Notes under the pieces: model-generated | Databases searched by the model: none | Seen by the model: the letters and a program-made list of their open reading frames with translations, nothing else | What the model was told of the DNA's origin: nothing | Part shown: positions 33,455-43,675 of the stretch, one piece after another | Numbering within the stretch: position 1 is the stretch's first letter | Layout of the letters: every line of letters starts with the position of its first letter | Program-made: the position numbers and the translations under genes | Assembly: GCF_002082015.1 (NCBI RefSeq) | Contig: NZ_CP015109.1 | Coordinates: 3,191,001 to 3,255,000 of the forward strand | Direction: 5' to 3' | Source: Sporosarcina ureae | Lineage (GTDB): Bacteria; Bacillota; Bacilli; Bacillales_A; Planococcaceae | DNA: 64,000 nt

Positions 33455-33506
33455 AATGAAAAGCAGCTTTCTTTGTCGTTCGACAAGAAATTGCTTTTTC
33501 ATTTTT
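33455..33506 (+). terminator. Riboswitch terminator (first)
   Basis: AATGAAAAGCA pairs with TGCTTTTTCATT, with an inner TTTCTT-TGTCG/CGACAAGAAA stem and a T5 run. It starts 2 nt after P1 and is the expected expression platform of the purine riboswitch. Confidence 0.9.
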
Positions 33507-33508
33507 AC

Positions 33509-33568
33509 AAGCGTACATGCCGCTCTCTCATAGTTGTTATATGGGAGTATGGCATATACGCTTTTTTT
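33509..33568 (+). terminator. Second terminator in the xpt leader
   Basis: AAGCGTACATGCC pairs with GGCATATACGCTT, with inner CTCTCATA/TATGGGAG, followed by T7. It ends 30 nt before the xpt start codon, after the riboswitch terminator. A second stop signal in the same leader is unusual. Confidence 0.85.
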
Positions 33569-33582
33569 ATTCGAAAAAATGA

Positions 33583-34181
<599 letters not shown>

Positions 34182-34182
<1 letters not shown>

Positions 34183-35537
34183 TGAAAACTACACTGCTAG
34201 GCTTCCAGCATTTACTAGCTATGTATGCAGGCGCAGTATTGGTACCACTTATCGTGGGGAATGCCATTGGGTTAACGCCAACGCAGCTGACATATCTTGT
34301 GTCGATTGATATTTTAATGTGTGGTGTTGCGACGATCTTACAAATCTCTCGTAATAAATATTTCGGTGTTGGTTTACCTGTAGTTCTCGGATGTACATTC
34401 ACCGCAGTCGGCCCTATGATATTGATCGGCAATGATTATGGAATTTCGGCTATTTACGGAGCGGTTATTGCTTCAGGCGTAATCATTTTCTTCATTAGCC
34501 GTTTCTTTGGAAGTCTTGTAAAATTCTTTCCGCCAATCGTTACCGGTTCTGTTGTAACCATTATTGGAATCACATTGATTCCTGTAGCGATCAACAATAT
34601 GGGTGGCGGACAAGGTGCGGAAGATTTCGGTTCGATGACAAATATTTTACTTTCATTTGGAACGTTGCTATTCATTATTTTGATGTTCCGATTCACTTCA
34701 GGTTTTATGCAGTCTATCGCTATTTTGTTAGGATTAGTCGGTGGTACAATCGCAGCGATATTCCTGGGTGTAGTAGATTTTTCAAATGTGCATGATGCTT
34801 CTTATGTTCATATGGTCATGCCGTTTTATTTAGCAACACCTACGTTCCATTTATTGCCGATTGCGATTATGACTTTGGTGGCGATGGTGTCGCTCGTAGA
34901 ATCTACGGGGGTATACTTTGCATTAGGGGATATTTGTGAGGAAGAAATCGATCAGAAAATGTTGGAAAAAGGGTATCGTGCAGAAGGGTTAGCTTCTGTC
35001 ATTGGAGGTATTTTCAATGCGTTTCCTTACACGACATTTTCACAAAACGTTGGCTTGATGCAGTTGTCTGGTGTGAAGTCAAGACGGGTAATACTCGTTA
35101 CAGCGATTATGCTAATTTCATTAGGTTTCTTGCCGAAAATAGCAGCTCTGGCAACGATTATCCCTCCAGCAGTACTTGGTGGCGCGATGGTTGCCATGTT
35201 CGGCATGGTGGTTTCACAAGGAATTAAAATGTTAAGCCCTGTAATTTCAAAAACTCAAGATAACGCAATGATCGTAGCATGTTCTATCGGTATTGGTCTT
35301 GGAGTTTCAGTTGTACCGGATCTATTTAAAGAGTTGCCGGAAAGTGTACAGATCTTAACAAGTAATGGTATTGTACTCGGAAGTATCACTGCCATTTTCT
35401 TGAATATCATTTTCAATATGATTCCGTCAAAAAAGAAGCAAACTGCTCAACATGCAGCTGATAACAAAGCTAAACGGCTTAGCGTCAAAGAAGGACCATC
35501 TTCTGTCTTGGTAAGTGCAACAGCTGACCATAAATAA
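34182..35537 (+). CDS. pbuX: Xanthine permease
   Basis: 451 aa, nucleobase-cation symporter 2 family, about 14 membrane segments. Typical stretches are QHLLAMYAGAVLVPLIVGNA, GVGLPVVLGCTFTAVGPMI, MVSLVESTGVYFALGDIC and GGIFNAFPYTTFSQNVGLMQ (family motif region). The C-terminal 30 residues are cytosolic and basic. It imports xanthine for Xpt. Co-transcribed with xpt under the riboswitch. A terminator starts at the stop codon. Confidence 0.96.
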
Positions 35538-35573
35538 AAAAGGGCAACTGCTAAAATGCAGTTGCTCTTTTTC
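35536..35573 (+). terminator. Terminator after pbuX
   Basis: AAAAAGGGCAACTGC pairs with GCAGTTGCTCTTTTT over TAAAAT. It probably also serves the convergent aldo/keto reductase gene. Confidence 0.95.
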
Positions 35574-35578
35574 TATGT

Positions 35579-36481
35579 TTACACTCGATGTTGTGCATAC
35601 TGATGTTGCTCTGTTTTGTTTATCAAGAGTGTAAGTAGTTGTGGATCAATTTGCGTTTCATAAGCATTCAATGACTCACGAAGTTGTTGTTGTGTTCTCG
35701 AACCAATCAAAGCCGAAGCTACAGCAGGTTCTTTAAGTGCAAACGCAAGAGCATAGGCATGTACGTCGTTCGTTTCTTTAGATAGTGAGTGAACTGTCTG
35801 CTGTAACTCAGAAGGCGAATACGATACGAAGCCATTTAATTTCTTCGCACGCTCCACACCTTCATTCGTCAGCAAACCTTTTGCCAATGTACCTCTTGTG
35901 ACGACAGATGCACCTTTTCTTGCAATCATAGAAAAATATTCTTCTGGACGTCGATCAAGCAAGTTATACTGCATCATGACGGACACCGCGTTGCTATTAC
36001 TTAGGAAACGTTCGATAACAGTAGGACGAATACTTGATATACCGTATTCGCGTATGACACCTTCTTTCTTTAATGTTTCAAAAGCTTCAATCGTTTCTCT
36101 CGCATCATCTTCCATTGTACCGCCGTGAAGTTGATACAAATCGATATAATCCAGTTGCAAACGTTGTAAACTTTGTTTTACAGCTTCCATGATATGTGCT
36201 TTTGATGGGTCCCATGTCCAAGAATCTTCTCCTGACTCCCACTTATTACCGGCTTTCGTCGCGATGATCAAGTCTTGACGCTTTTCTTTCAGTACTTTTC
36301 CTACGAGTTCCTCATTTATTCCTTTATCATATAGGTCGGCTGTATCAAAATAGTTGATGCCATGATCAACTGCTTCGTCAAGTACAGAACGAGCCGCTTC
36401 CAGTTCGGTAGGTAATGACATGCAGCCCAATCCAAGTTCGGAAACTAACAATTTGCTAGTGCCTATTGTACGCTTTTTCAT
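35579..36481 (-). CDS. Aldo/keto reductase
   Basis: 300 aa TIM-barrel NADPH oxidoreductase. It shows GLGCMSLPTELEAARSVLDE, the catalytic FDTADLYDKGINEELVGKVL (Asp/Tyr), IIATKAGNKW (Lys) and DYIDLYQLHGG (His), plus the C-terminal cofactor segment ASALIGSRTQQQLRESL. B. subtilis has similar YccK/YhdN enzymes. The substrate is unknown. The frame extends to 36511, but AAGGAGTGAG directly before ATG 36481 sets the start. It is divergent from nudF. Confidence 0.93.
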   Translation of the reverse strand: MKKRTIGTSKLLVSELGLGCMSLPTELEAARSVLDEAVDHGINYFDTADLYDKGINEELVGKVLKEKRQDLIIATKAGNKWESGEDSWTWDPSKAHIMEAVKQSLQRLQLDYIDLYQLHGGTMEDDARETIEAFETLKKEGVIREYGISSIRPTVIERFLSNSNAVSVMMQYNLLDRRPEEYFSMIARKGASVVTRGTLAKGLLTNEGVERAKKLNGFVSYSPSELQQTVHSLSKETNDVHAYALAFALKEPAVASALIGSRTQQQLRESLNAYETQIDPQLLTLLINKTEQHQYAQHRV

Positions 36482-36553
36482 GTGCCTCACTCCTTTCGTT
36501 TCATGGTACAATGAAAACGGGATATAAAACCAATGGAAAGGGTTGAGTGCTGG

Positions 36554-37087
36554 ATGAAGTTTGAAGAAAGAACCCTCTCAACAGAACAGATATTTACAGG
36601 TAAAATCATTTCGGTCCAAGTAGACGAAGTAGAATTGCCTGATGGAAAACTAGCGAAAAGAGAATTAGTGAAACATCCAGGAGCTGTGGCGATTATCGCC
36701 TTGACTGAAGATAAAAAAATCGTATTAGTTGAACAGTACAGAAAGCCTTTGGAACGAACGATGCTAGAAATACCTGCAGGCAAGATCGAGCATGGCGAAG
36801 AACCTAAACTGACAGCAATTCGTGAACTGGAAGAAGAGACAGGGTATCGTGCACATACATTCGAATATTTGCAGACTTTCTCCACTTCACCAGGCTTCGC
36901 GGATGAAATCATTCACTTATATGTAGCAAAAGAGCTTGAAAAAGTGGAGCAGCCTGTTGTAGGAGATGAAGATGAATTCATTGATGTACTAGAGGTAACA
37001 GTTGAAGAGGCTGAGGAATTCATTGCGAATGAAAGGATTTATGATGCCAAGACGGTTGCTGCTGTCTGGTATGTAAAAAACCTATAA
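36554..37087 (+). CDS. nudF: ADP-ribose pyrophosphatase (Nudix)
   Basis: 177 aa. It hydrolyses ADP-ribose to AMP and ribose 5-phosphate. The Nudix box is GKIEHGEEPKLTAIRELEEE followed by TGY (GX5EX7REUXEEXGU). The N-terminus FEERTLSTEQIFTGKIISVQ and EQYRKPLERTMLEIPAG match B. subtilis NudF (YqkG). An upstream in-frame ATG at 36533 lacks a ribosome binding site; ATG 36554 follows AAAGGG by 11 nt. It begins the nudF-fur block conserved in Bacillus. Confidence 0.92.
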   Translation: MKFEERTLSTEQIFTGKIISVQVDEVELPDGKLAKRELVKHPGAVAIIALTEDKKIVLVEQYRKPLERTMLEIPAGKIEHGEEPKLTAIRELEEETGYRAHTFEYLQTFSTSPGFADEIIHLYVAKELEKVEQPVVGDEDEFIDVLEVTVEEAEEFIANERIYDAKTVAAVWYVKNL

Positions 37088-37151
37088 AGGATTGAGCTAT
37101 TTCAGGACGGACAAGCATATGTTATAAAAACGATGCGGAGGTGTCCTATTT

Positions 37152-37664
37152 ATGGCTCGATCATTGTCTTTTGTTTATTTATTCGTTATACTCGCAATCA
37201 GTTACATAGGAGGGGCTTTATTATTCAGGGAGTGGCCGGTCACGTCATTGGAGCAAATTATCGGCTTATATGACCAACGCGTAGTGAAAGGATCTGAAGC
37301 GGCTCTGTGGTCGCCTATCGTGGTGACGTTGAGCTTTATTCTAGTAGCCATCATTCTGTCTAAATATAAAAGAGTCCGTTTTATCACTATGTTTCTCGGT
37401 GCGATTAAATGTGCTTTTTTTGGTTTGTCATCCACCTATTTATTATCAACAGGATTAAAATTGGTATCCTATACGATTTGGTGGTTCCCATTTCAATTAA
37501 TCAGCTGCTTGTTGTTCCTGATTTTATGTTCGGTGTTAAGCCCGCCATTTTTCGCTACACCGGCTAGTAAGAGAGATCGTCCATTAACTGCCGTGCCACC
37601 ATTGATTGCACTGTTGTTGATCACGCAAATACTGGAACTATCGATCTTCCATTTTATAAAATAA
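37152..37664 (+). CDS. Membrane protein in the position of SpoIIM
   Basis: 170 aa with four predicted membrane segments (VYLFVILAISYIGGALLF, IVVTLSFILVAIILS, FLGAIKCAFFGLSSTYLLST, FQLISCLLFLILCSVLS). In B. subtilis spoIIM lies between nudF and fur. The placement of an early loop followed by a K-rich turn and IKCAFFGLSSTYLLSTG is reminiscent of the SpoIIM core, but identity is low and I cannot be sure. If it is SpoIIM, it would be part of the DMP engulfment machine. GGAGG precedes ATG. Confidence 0.75.
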   Translation: MARSLSFVYLFVILAISYIGGALLFREWPVTSLEQIIGLYDQRVVKGSEAALWSPIVVTLSFILVAIILSKYKRVRFITMFLGAIKCAFFGLSSTYLLSTGLKLVSYTIWWFPFQLISCLLFLILCSVLSPPFFATPASKRDRPLTAVPPLIALLLITQILELSIFHFIK

Positions 37665-37705
37665 TATCCACTACACACTGTAATGAACTGAACCTTTCCT
37701 TTCTA

Positions 37706-37735
37706 TTGTCATCTGGAACGACAGTTTGGTATAAT
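37706..37735 (+). promoter_or_regulatory. Sigma-A promoter for fur
   Basis: TTGTCA (37706-37711), 18-nt spacer, TATAAT (37730-37735), with an extended TGG in front of the -10. No clear Fur or PerR palindrome overlaps it. Confidence 0.75.
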
Positions 37736-37760
37736 AGAAACAATTTGAGGGGGGCGTCGT

Positions 37761-38246
37761 ATGGAAAGCCGTATTGAACGAATCAAGAAGCAATTGCACG
37801 GGGCCAGCTACAAGTTGACGCCTCAGCGTGAAGCGACTGTAGCAGTTCTTCTGGAAAATGAAGAAGACCATTTAAGTGCAGAAGATGTGTTTTTGTTAGT
37901 AAAAGAAAAAGCGCCAGATATTGGTCTGGCGACTGTATATCGTACATTAGAGTTATTAACTGAACTAAAAGTTGTCGATAAAATTAACTTTGGCGATGGT
38001 GTTGCACGCTATGATTTGCGTGAAGAAGGCGCTGCGCGGTTCCATCATCACTTAATTTGTCTAGAATGTGGGACGGTTGATGAAATTCAGGAGGACCTAC
38101 TTGGCGAAGTAGAAAAAGTCGTAGAAGGCCGTTATGGATTTACAGTCAAAGATCATTGGCTGACGTTCCATGGTATTTGTAAACGTTGTAAAGCGAAAGA
38201 CGGAGAGAAAGAACAGGAAGAACAGAAAGACAATGGGATGGCCTAA
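37761..38246 (+). CDS. fur: Ferric uptake regulator
   Basis: 161 aa. Winged-helix DNA-binding N-terminus (YKLTPQREATVAVLLE; GLATVYRTLELL recognition helix) and a dimerisation/metal domain with HHHLICLECGTVDEI. A second Cys pair, CKRCK, near the C-terminus completes the structural zinc site. The tail is acidic/Gln-rich (EQEEQKDNGMA) and slightly longer than in B. subtilis (149 aa). The gene order fur-xerD matches Bacillus. PerR or Zur is less likely, given the synteny. Confidence 0.92.
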   Translation: MESRIERIKKQLHGASYKLTPQREATVAVLLENEEDHLSAEDVFLLVKEKAPDIGLATVYRTLELLTELKVVDKINFGDGVARYDLREEGAARFHHHLICLECGTVDEIQEDLLGEVEKVVEGRYGFTVKDHWLTFHGICKRCKAKDGEKEQEEQKDNGMA

Positions 38247-38290
38247 GCGCTGTCCTTTTTTACTTTTTACATAAGAAAGGAGGAAAGTCT

Positions 38291-39181
38291 ATGAAAGATG
38301 CCCAGTTTGCATTAGAAGATTATGTGCACTTTTTAACGGTTGAAAGACAGTTGGCTCAAAACACAGTGAAATCGTATCATCGCGACCTAACTGCCTATTT
38401 ACGTTTCATTGAAAGTTTGAATGTGGATACAGTTAATTCGATTGAACGTGCGATGGTTCTTCAATATTTGCAGAAGTTGAAAGATAGTGGTAAATCCAGT
38501 CGTACACTTTCTCGGCATATTTCCTCTATTCGTTCGTTTCATCAATTTCTAGTGAGAGAGCAAGTTACGACACATGATTGCACGATTCACGTCGAATTGC
38601 CTAAAATTGAACAGCAGTTACCGGATGTGCTCTCTATACCTGAAATCGAACGACTGATTCATGCTGTTGATGGCAATACTCCACAAGGAATGCGTGATAT
38701 TGCGCTGCTAGAATTGTTATACGGGACGGGAATGAGGGTAAGTGAGTTGATAGCGATTGATTTGGCGGATCTTCATTTGACGATGGGTTTTGTGCGAGTC
38801 TTCGGAAAAGGAAGTAAGGAACGGATTGTACCACTTGGTCGTTCCGCAATCGATGCCTGTACTCTGTATTTAAATGAAGGGCGTCCTAAGTCCATTAAAG
38901 ATACTGAGGCCTTATTCCTCAACATGCATGGTAGACGTTTGACGAGACAAGGGTGTTGGAAGATCCTAAAAGAGGCAGGTGTGAAAGCGGAAATTCAAAA
39001 AGTGATTTCACCGCATTTATTACGTCACTCATTCGCCACACATTTAATCGAAAATGGAGCCGACTTGCGCGCAGTTCAGGAAATGCTAGGTCATGCCGAT
39101 ATTTCCACCACACAACTTTACACGCATGTCAGCAAGAAGCGCTTGAAAGATGTCTATAGTCAACATCATCCTAGAGCGTAG
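38291..39181 (+). CDS. xerD: Site-specific tyrosine recombinase XerD (RipX)
   Basis: 296 aa, full family length. It resolves chromosome dimers at dif with XerC. The core-binding SAM-like domain is residues about 1-88. The catalytic domain has Arg in YGTGMRVSEL, Lys in GKGSKERIVPL, HLLRHSFATHL (H-x-x-R), and GHADISTTQLYTH with the Tyr nucleophile. AAAGGAGG precedes ATG. deoB starts 24 nt after the stop, suggesting read-through as in B. subtilis ripX-drm. Confidence 0.96.
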   Translation: MKDAQFALEDYVHFLTVERQLAQNTVKSYHRDLTAYLRFIESLNVDTVNSIERAMVLQYLQKLKDSGKSSRTLSRHISSIRSFHQFLVREQVTTHDCTIHVELPKIEQQLPDVLSIPEIERLIHAVDGNTPQGMRDIALLELLYGTGMRVSELIAIDLADLHLTMGFVRVFGKGSKERIVPLGRSAIDACTLYLNEGRPKSIKDTEALFLNMHGRRLTRQGCWKILKEAGVKAEIQKVISPHLLRHSFATHLIENGADLRAVQEMLGHADISTTQLYTHVSKKRLKDVYSQHHPRA

Positions 39182-39205
39182 ACTACTATTACTGGAGGTT
39201 TTCAT

Positions 39206-40399
39206 ATGGAAAAATTTCGTTATAATCGTATTCATTTAATTGTACTTGATTCAGTAGGGATCGGTGAAGCTCCGGACGCTGAAGCATTTGGCGATGTGGG
39301 ATCCAATACACTTGGACATATCGGAGAAGAGATGGATGGTCTGAAACTACCAAACTTGGAACGCCTCGGTCTTGCGAATATCGCACCCATCAAAGGTCTA
39401 GCACCTCAAAAAGAAGCGCAAGGCTATTATACTAAGATGCAAGAAGCGTCTGTTGGGAAAGATACGATGACGGGACACTGGGAAATCATGGGTCTGCGTA
39501 TTGATGATGCATTCAAAGTTTATCCGAATGGGTTTCCAAAAGAGTTAATTGATGAATTGGAATTGAAAACGGGTAGAAAAGTTATCGGAAATAAGCCGGC
39601 AAGCGGTACAGAAATTATTGAAGAGCTCGGTGAAGAGCATATGAAGACAGGCGCTCTCATCGTCTACACGTCAGGCGACCCTGTATTGCAAATTGCAGCA
39701 CATGAGGAAATCATTCCTATTGAAGAACAATATCGTATTTGTGAAATCGCAAGGGAACTTACGTTGCAACCTGAATTTTTAGTGGGTCGTGTCATTGCCC
39801 GTCCATTTGTTGGCGAACCCGGTACGTTCACACGCACAACCAATCGTCATGATTATGCATTGAAGCCATTCGGTAAAACGGTGATGAACGAATTACAAGA
39901 TAAAGGCTATGACGTAATCGCAATTGGTAAGATTGCTGATATATACAATGGTGAGGGTGTAACGGAAGCCGTTCGTACAACAGGGAATATGGATGGTGTA
40001 GATCAGCTTGTCACGGTGATGAAAAAAGAATTTGAAGGCATCAGTTTTGTTAATCTAGTAGACTTTGATGCATTATATGGTCACCGTCGGGATCCGATTG
40101 GTTATGGTAATGCACTTGAGGAATTTGATGCGCGCTTACCTGAGATTATGGATGCACTGCAACCGGATGATTTATTAATCATCACGGCAGATCATGGGAA
40201 TGACCCGACGCATGAAGGAACGGACCACACAAGAGAATATGTACCATTATTAGTCTACTCACCTTCAAATAAAGGAGCAGGACAACTGCCGATTCGTAAA
40301 ACATTCGCTGATGTCGGTGCGACAATTGCTGAGAATTTCCAAGTAGATCAGCCCGAACACGGTGAAAGCTTCTTGTCCGCACTAGTTAAGGAGGATTAA
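39206..40399 (+). CDS. deoB: Phosphopentomutase
   Basis: 397 aa (B. subtilis Drm 394). It interconverts (deoxy)ribose 1- and 5-phosphate. Metal-binding segments of the alkaline phosphatase-like fold are [45 protein letters not shown] and [26 protein letters not shown] precedes ATG. It is 4 nt upstream of pdp, which delivers deoxyribose 1-phosphate, so the two catalyse consecutive steps of pyrimidine nucleoside salvage. Confidence 0.97.
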   Translation: MEKFRYNRIHLIVLDSVGIGEAPDAEAFGDVGSNTLGHIGEEMDGLKLPNLERLGLANIAPIKGLAPQKEAQGYYTKMQEASVGKDTMTGHWEIMGLRIDDAFKVYPNGFPKELIDELELKTGRKVIGNKPASGTEIIEELGEEHMKTGALIVYTSGDPVLQIAAHEEIIPIEEQYRICEIARELTLQPEFLVGRVIARPFVGEPGTFTRTTNRHDYALKPFGKTVMNELQDKGYDVIAIGKIADIYNGEGVTEAVRTTGNMDGVDQLVTVMKKEFEGISFVNLVDFDALYGHRRDPIGYGNALEEFDARLPEIMDALQPDDLLIITADHGNDPTHEGTDHTREYVPLLVYSPSNKGAGQLPIRKTFADVGATIAENFQVDQPEHGESFLSALVKED

Positions 40400-40403
40400 T
40401 TCT

Positions 40404-41702
40404 ATGCTGCGCATGGTAGATATCATTGAAAATAAGCGGGACGGGGTAGAGCTAACTAAAGAAGAGATAGAGTTCTTCGTGACGGGTTATACGGATGGCT
40501 CAATCCCTGACTATCAGGCTAGTGCTTTTTTGATGGCCATTTATTTTAAGGGTATGACAACAGAGGAACAAGGATACTTAACGAAGTCAATGGCAGAATC
40601 TGGTGATCAAATCGATTTATCTGCCATTGAAGGAGTGAAGGTAGATAAGCACTCGACAGGTGGAGTAGGTGATACTACGACACTTATCTTAGCTCCACTT
40701 GTCGCAGCATGCGGTGTGCCGATTGCTAAAATGAGTGGTCGAGGACTAGGTCATACAGGCGGTACACTTGATAAACTTGAAGCAATTGACGGCTTCCATG
40801 TTGAGATTTCTACGGAACAATTTATTCAACAGGTCAACGATTTGAAAATCGCTGTCATTGGTCAAAGCGGTAATTTGACGCCAGCTGATAAAAAGCTGTA
40901 TGCGTTACGGGACGTCACGGCGACAGTCAATAGTATTCCGCTTATCGCAAGCTCTATTATGAGCAAAAAGCTTGCGGCAGGGGCAGATGCTATCGTTTTG
41001 GACGTCAAAACAGGCGCGGGAGCCTTCATGAAAACGTTGGAAGACTCCAAGCGATTAGCAGACGCCATGACGGCAATCGGAAATGAAGTTGGAAGAAACA
41101 CAAGTGCTGTGATATCGGATATGAGCCAGCCGCTTGGATTTGCGATTGGCAATGCTCTTGAAGTAAAAGAAGCTGTTTATACGCTACAAGGAAAAGGACC
41201 GGCTGATCTAACGGAATTATGCTTTGTCCTCGGCAGTAAGATGTTGTTAGCGGCGAACAAAGTGGAAACTGAAGAAGATGCACGTAAACAATTGCAACGC
41301 GTCATAGAAAACGGTGAGGCACTGCGCTTGTTCGGTGAGTTGATCAAAACACAAGGTGGTAACGAGAAAGTGATAGAGAATACAAATCTATTGCCGCAAG
41401 CACAGTATCAAATTGAAGTTCCAGCTATCGAAAGTGGCTATGTATCCATGATCGACGCGGATGAAATAGGTGTAGCCGCCATGCTTCTTGGCGCAGGTCG
41501 TGCAACAAAAGAAGACGTGATTGACCTTGCAGTCGGGATTGTCTTGCGCAAGAAAATAGGTGACTTTGTAGAAAAAGGAGAAGCGCTCGCGATACTTCAT
41601 GCAAACACTGAAGAAGTGGACGACTCGATCAAACTACTACAATCCCATATGCATATCTCAAAAGAAAAAACGGCAGCACCATCTCTTATACATGCCGTAT
41701 AA
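40404..41702 (+). CDS. pdp: Pyrimidine-nucleoside phosphorylase
   Basis: 432 aa. It phosphorolyses uridine/thymidine/deoxyuridine to base and (deoxy)ribose 1-phosphate. Family segments: [20 protein letters not shown] (phosphate-binding), [39 protein letters not shown] and [24 protein letters not shown] lies before ATG. Paired with deoB; in B. subtilis drm is followed by pupG instead, so the salvage partner differs. A terminator follows. Confidence 0.96.
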   Translation: MLRMVDIIENKRDGVELTKEEIEFFVTGYTDGSIPDYQASAFLMAIYFKGMTTEEQGYLTKSMAESGDQIDLSAIEGVKVDKHSTGGVGDTTTLILAPLVAACGVPIAKMSGRGLGHTGGTLDKLEAIDGFHVEISTEQFIQQVNDLKIAVIGQSGNLTPADKKLYALRDVTATVNSIPLIASSIMSKKLAAGADAIVLDVKTGAGAFMKTLEDSKRLADAMTAIGNEVGRNTSAVISDMSQPLGFAIGNALEVKEAVYTLQGKGPADLTELCFVLGSKMLLAANKVETEEDARKQLQRVIENGEALRLFGELIKTQGGNEKVIENTNLLPQAQYQIEVPAIESGYVSMIDADEIGVAAMLLGAGRATKEDVIDLAVGIVLRKKIGDFVEKGEALAILHANTEEVDDSIKLLQSHMHISKEKTAAPSLIHAV

Positions 41703-41707
41703 TCCAT

Positions 41708-41768
41708 AAAAGCCATGTGCTTGAAGTACTCCAAGAAATTGGTCTACTTCGGAGCATATGGCTTTTTT
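41708..41768 (+). terminator. Terminator after pdp
   Basis: AAAGCCATGTGCT pairs with AGCATATGGCTTT, with inner TGAAGTA/TACTTCG, followed by T6. Confidence 0.9.
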
Positions 41769-42035
41769 GTTGTTCATGTGTAAAAACAAATTCAACTGTA
41801 CATACTCTTGTGTAGCTCGAGTGAAGAGCGACATAGGTGTCGATAAGGTAGCTCCTGTTACATTTATGGATCGCTAGCATGATGAGCCAGATAGGAAGTG
41901 CGCATCATGGTCTCATTGCCATGCCTGCAAGAGAGTGTCAGTTTAGAATTCAGATCAACGGGGTCAGCCAGTCATCTTGAAACCTTGTCACAACGTAAGA
42001 AGTTTTAGGGATGGCTGACTAGTTTTGTCAAAACT
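41769..42035. other. Gene-free stretch before the spoIIA operon
   Basis: B. subtilis has dacF at the start of this operon; here no dacF frame or remnant is visible. GTCAGCCA (about 41965) and TGGCTGAC (about 42012) are inverted and may form a hairpin. A TGTCAAA, one base from a Spo0A box, lies just upstream of the candidate sigma-H promoter. Confidence 0.4.
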
Positions 42036-42063
42036 AAAGGATAGTGGTTCTAAATGTGCGACA
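42036..42063 (+). promoter_or_regulatory. Candidate sigma-H promoter for spoIIAA-spoIIAB-sigF
   Basis: AAAGGATAG (42036-42044) fits the sigma-H -35 (RnAGGAwww). After 12 nt, TGCGACA is an imperfect -10 (consensus RnnGAAT). In B. subtilis spoIIA is transcribed by sigma-H with Spo0A. The -10 mismatch keeps this tentative. Confidence 0.35.
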
Positions 42064-42092
42064 ATGCCTTCATGAAGGAGGCGTATCCACAC

Positions 42093-42446
42093 ATGGCAAC
42101 TATTACACAACTGGAAAATGGCATTGTCCTAATCACGCTAGCAGGAGAACTCGACAACCACGAAGCCAATCAAATTAGAGAAGAAGTATCTACTGCTATA
42201 TTCACAGGAAAGACGCGTGCAATAATCTGGGACCTCTACCAACTAGGCTTCATGGACAGCGCGGGAATCGGACTTATACTCGGCAGAATGCGCGATCTAG
42301 TCCCTGTAAACGGAGAAACGCTCATATTGAATCCATCTCCGACAATGCAGAAGCTATTCCAATTTTCGGGTCTTGGTGATGTCGTCAGAATATGTACAGT
42401 CGAAGAAGCAATCGACGAAATCGGAGGGGTTGTACATGAAAAATGA
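42093..42446 (+). CDS. spoIIAA: Anti-sigma F factor antagonist
   Basis: 117 aa, exactly the B. subtilis length. STAS domain with ITLAGELDNHEANQIRE and the phosphorylated-serine loop GFMDSAGIGLILGRM (Ser about 57-58). Unphosphorylated SpoIIAA binds SpoIIAB and frees sigma F in the forespore. The frame is open to 42054, but AAGGAGG before ATG 42093 fixes the start. It overlaps spoIIAB by 11 nt. Confidence 0.96.
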   Translation: MATITQLENGIVLITLAGELDNHEANQIREEVSTAIFTGKTRAIIWDLYQLGFMDSAGIGLILGRMRDLVPVNGETLILNPSPTMQKLFQFSGLGDVVRICTVEEAIDEIGGVVHEK

Positions 42447-42882
42447 AATGACCTTGTCGTTTCTAGCGATAGAACAAAATGAAGCACTTGCCAGAATGGC
42501 GCTCACCTGTTTTATTGCACCATTGGATCCGACATTGGATGAACTTTCGGAATTTAAAACAATTGTTTCGGAAGCTGTTACTAATGCCATTATCCACGGT
42601 TACGAATGCGACGGTAAAAGTATGGTGAAGGTCCATGCGACAATTGATGACCGCTCAGTAAAAATGACGGTAACAGATGAAGGAATGGGAATTTTCGATA
42701 TAGAGCAAGCGATGGAGCCGATGTTCACAACCAAACCACAAATGGAGCGCTCCGGTATGGGCTTTACCATCATGGAAAGTTTCTCGGACGGTATCCGTGT
42801 AGATTCTACCCTTGGAAATGGGACAATCGTGACATTTGAGAAAAATTTTTCTCCGGTCACAGAAGTAAGTAGAATGAGGTGA
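42436..42882 (+). CDS. spoIIAB: Anti-sigma F factor / SpoIIAA kinase
   Basis: 148 aa. GHKL ATPase fold with the N-box EAVTNAIIHGYE, G1 VTDEGMGIFDIEQAM and RSGMGFTIMESF. It holds sigma F inactive with ATP bound and phosphorylates SpoIIAA. ATG 42436 is inside the end of spoIIAA and follows GGAGGGG; the longer frame from 42373 would overlap spoIIAA too far. sigF starts 3 nt after the stop codon. Confidence 0.96.
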   Translation: MKNEMTLSFLAIEQNEALARMALTCFIAPLDPTLDELSEFKTIVSEAVTNAIIHGYECDGKSMVKVHATIDDRSVKMTVTDEGMGIFDIEQAMEPMFTTKPQMERSGMGFTIMESFSDGIRVDSTLGNGTIVTFEKNFSPVTEVSRMR

Positions 42883-42885
42883 CGT

Positions 42886-43674
42886 ATGGAAGCATCTGTT
42901 GAGAAGCAACACGCTCTATTGTCACAAGAAAAAATGCGAGAACTCATCAAAGAATCACAAGCGGGTGACAAAGAAGCTAGACGAATGATGGTGGAAGGCA
43001 ATACAAGGCTCGTGTGGTCCATTGTTCAACGCTTCGCTTCGCGTGGTGCGGATTTAGAAGATTTATTTCAAATAGGTTGCATTGGCTTGATGAAATCAAT
43101 AGATAAGTTCGATTTATCCTATGAGGTGAAGTTTTCAACGTATGCGGTACCGATGATTGTAGGAGAAATTCAACGTTATTTACGTGATGATGGAATGGTG
43201 AAAGTAGGTCGCACTATTCGTGAGTTAAGCTATAAAATTCGTCACGCAACCGATGACTTCTTTAAGAAAAACGGACGTTCACCTTCCATTTCAGAAATGG
43301 CGGAAATATTAGAAGTGAAACAGGAAGATATTATTCTAGCCTCTGATGCGCTTCGTGATCCCGCTTCGCTGCACGAAAAATTGTATGAGAGTGATGGGGA
43401 TAGCTTAACGCTAATGGATCAGCTTCAGGACGATAGATCGGAGAGAGTATTCGATCATATTCCGTTACGAGATGTCATTACACGGTTGAATAAACGCGAT
43501 CAAACAATCATTTATATGCGCTATTATTTAGATTACACACAAAGTGATATTGCGAAACGAATTGGCATATCACAGGTTCAAGTATCACGGTTGGAAAAGA
43601 AAATTCTAACCCAAATGAAGACATGGATGGGCGCGGATGCAGAAGAAGCGCTCGAGAAGGTGAGGAGACCCTAA
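42886..43674 (+). CDS. sigF: RNA polymerase sigma-F factor (forespore)
   Basis: 262 aa. Region 2 is GNTRLVWSIVQRFASRGADL followed by EDLFQIGCIGLMKSIDKFDL and KFSTYAVPMIVGEIQR. Region 3 is GRTIRELSYKIRHATDDF. Region 4 is LNKRDQTIIYMRYYLDYTQS with the helix-turn-helix IAKRIGISQVQVSRLEKKIL. It directs the first forespore-specific transcription. GAGGTGACGT precedes ATG. Third gene of the spoIIA operon, with spoVAF directly behind. Confidence 0.96.
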   Translation: MEASVEKQHALLSQEKMRELIKESQAGDKEARRMMVEGNTRLVWSIVQRFASRGADLEDLFQIGCIGLMKSIDKFDLSYEVKFSTYAVPMIVGEIQRYLRDDGMVKVGRTIRELSYKIRHATDDFFKKNGRSPSISEMAEILEVKQEDIILASDALRDPASLHEKLYESDGDSLTLMDQLQDDRSERVFDHIPLRDVITRLNKRDQTIIYMRYYLDYTQSDIAKRIGISQVQVSRLEKKILTQMKTWMGADAEEALEKVRRP

Positions 43675-43675
43675 T

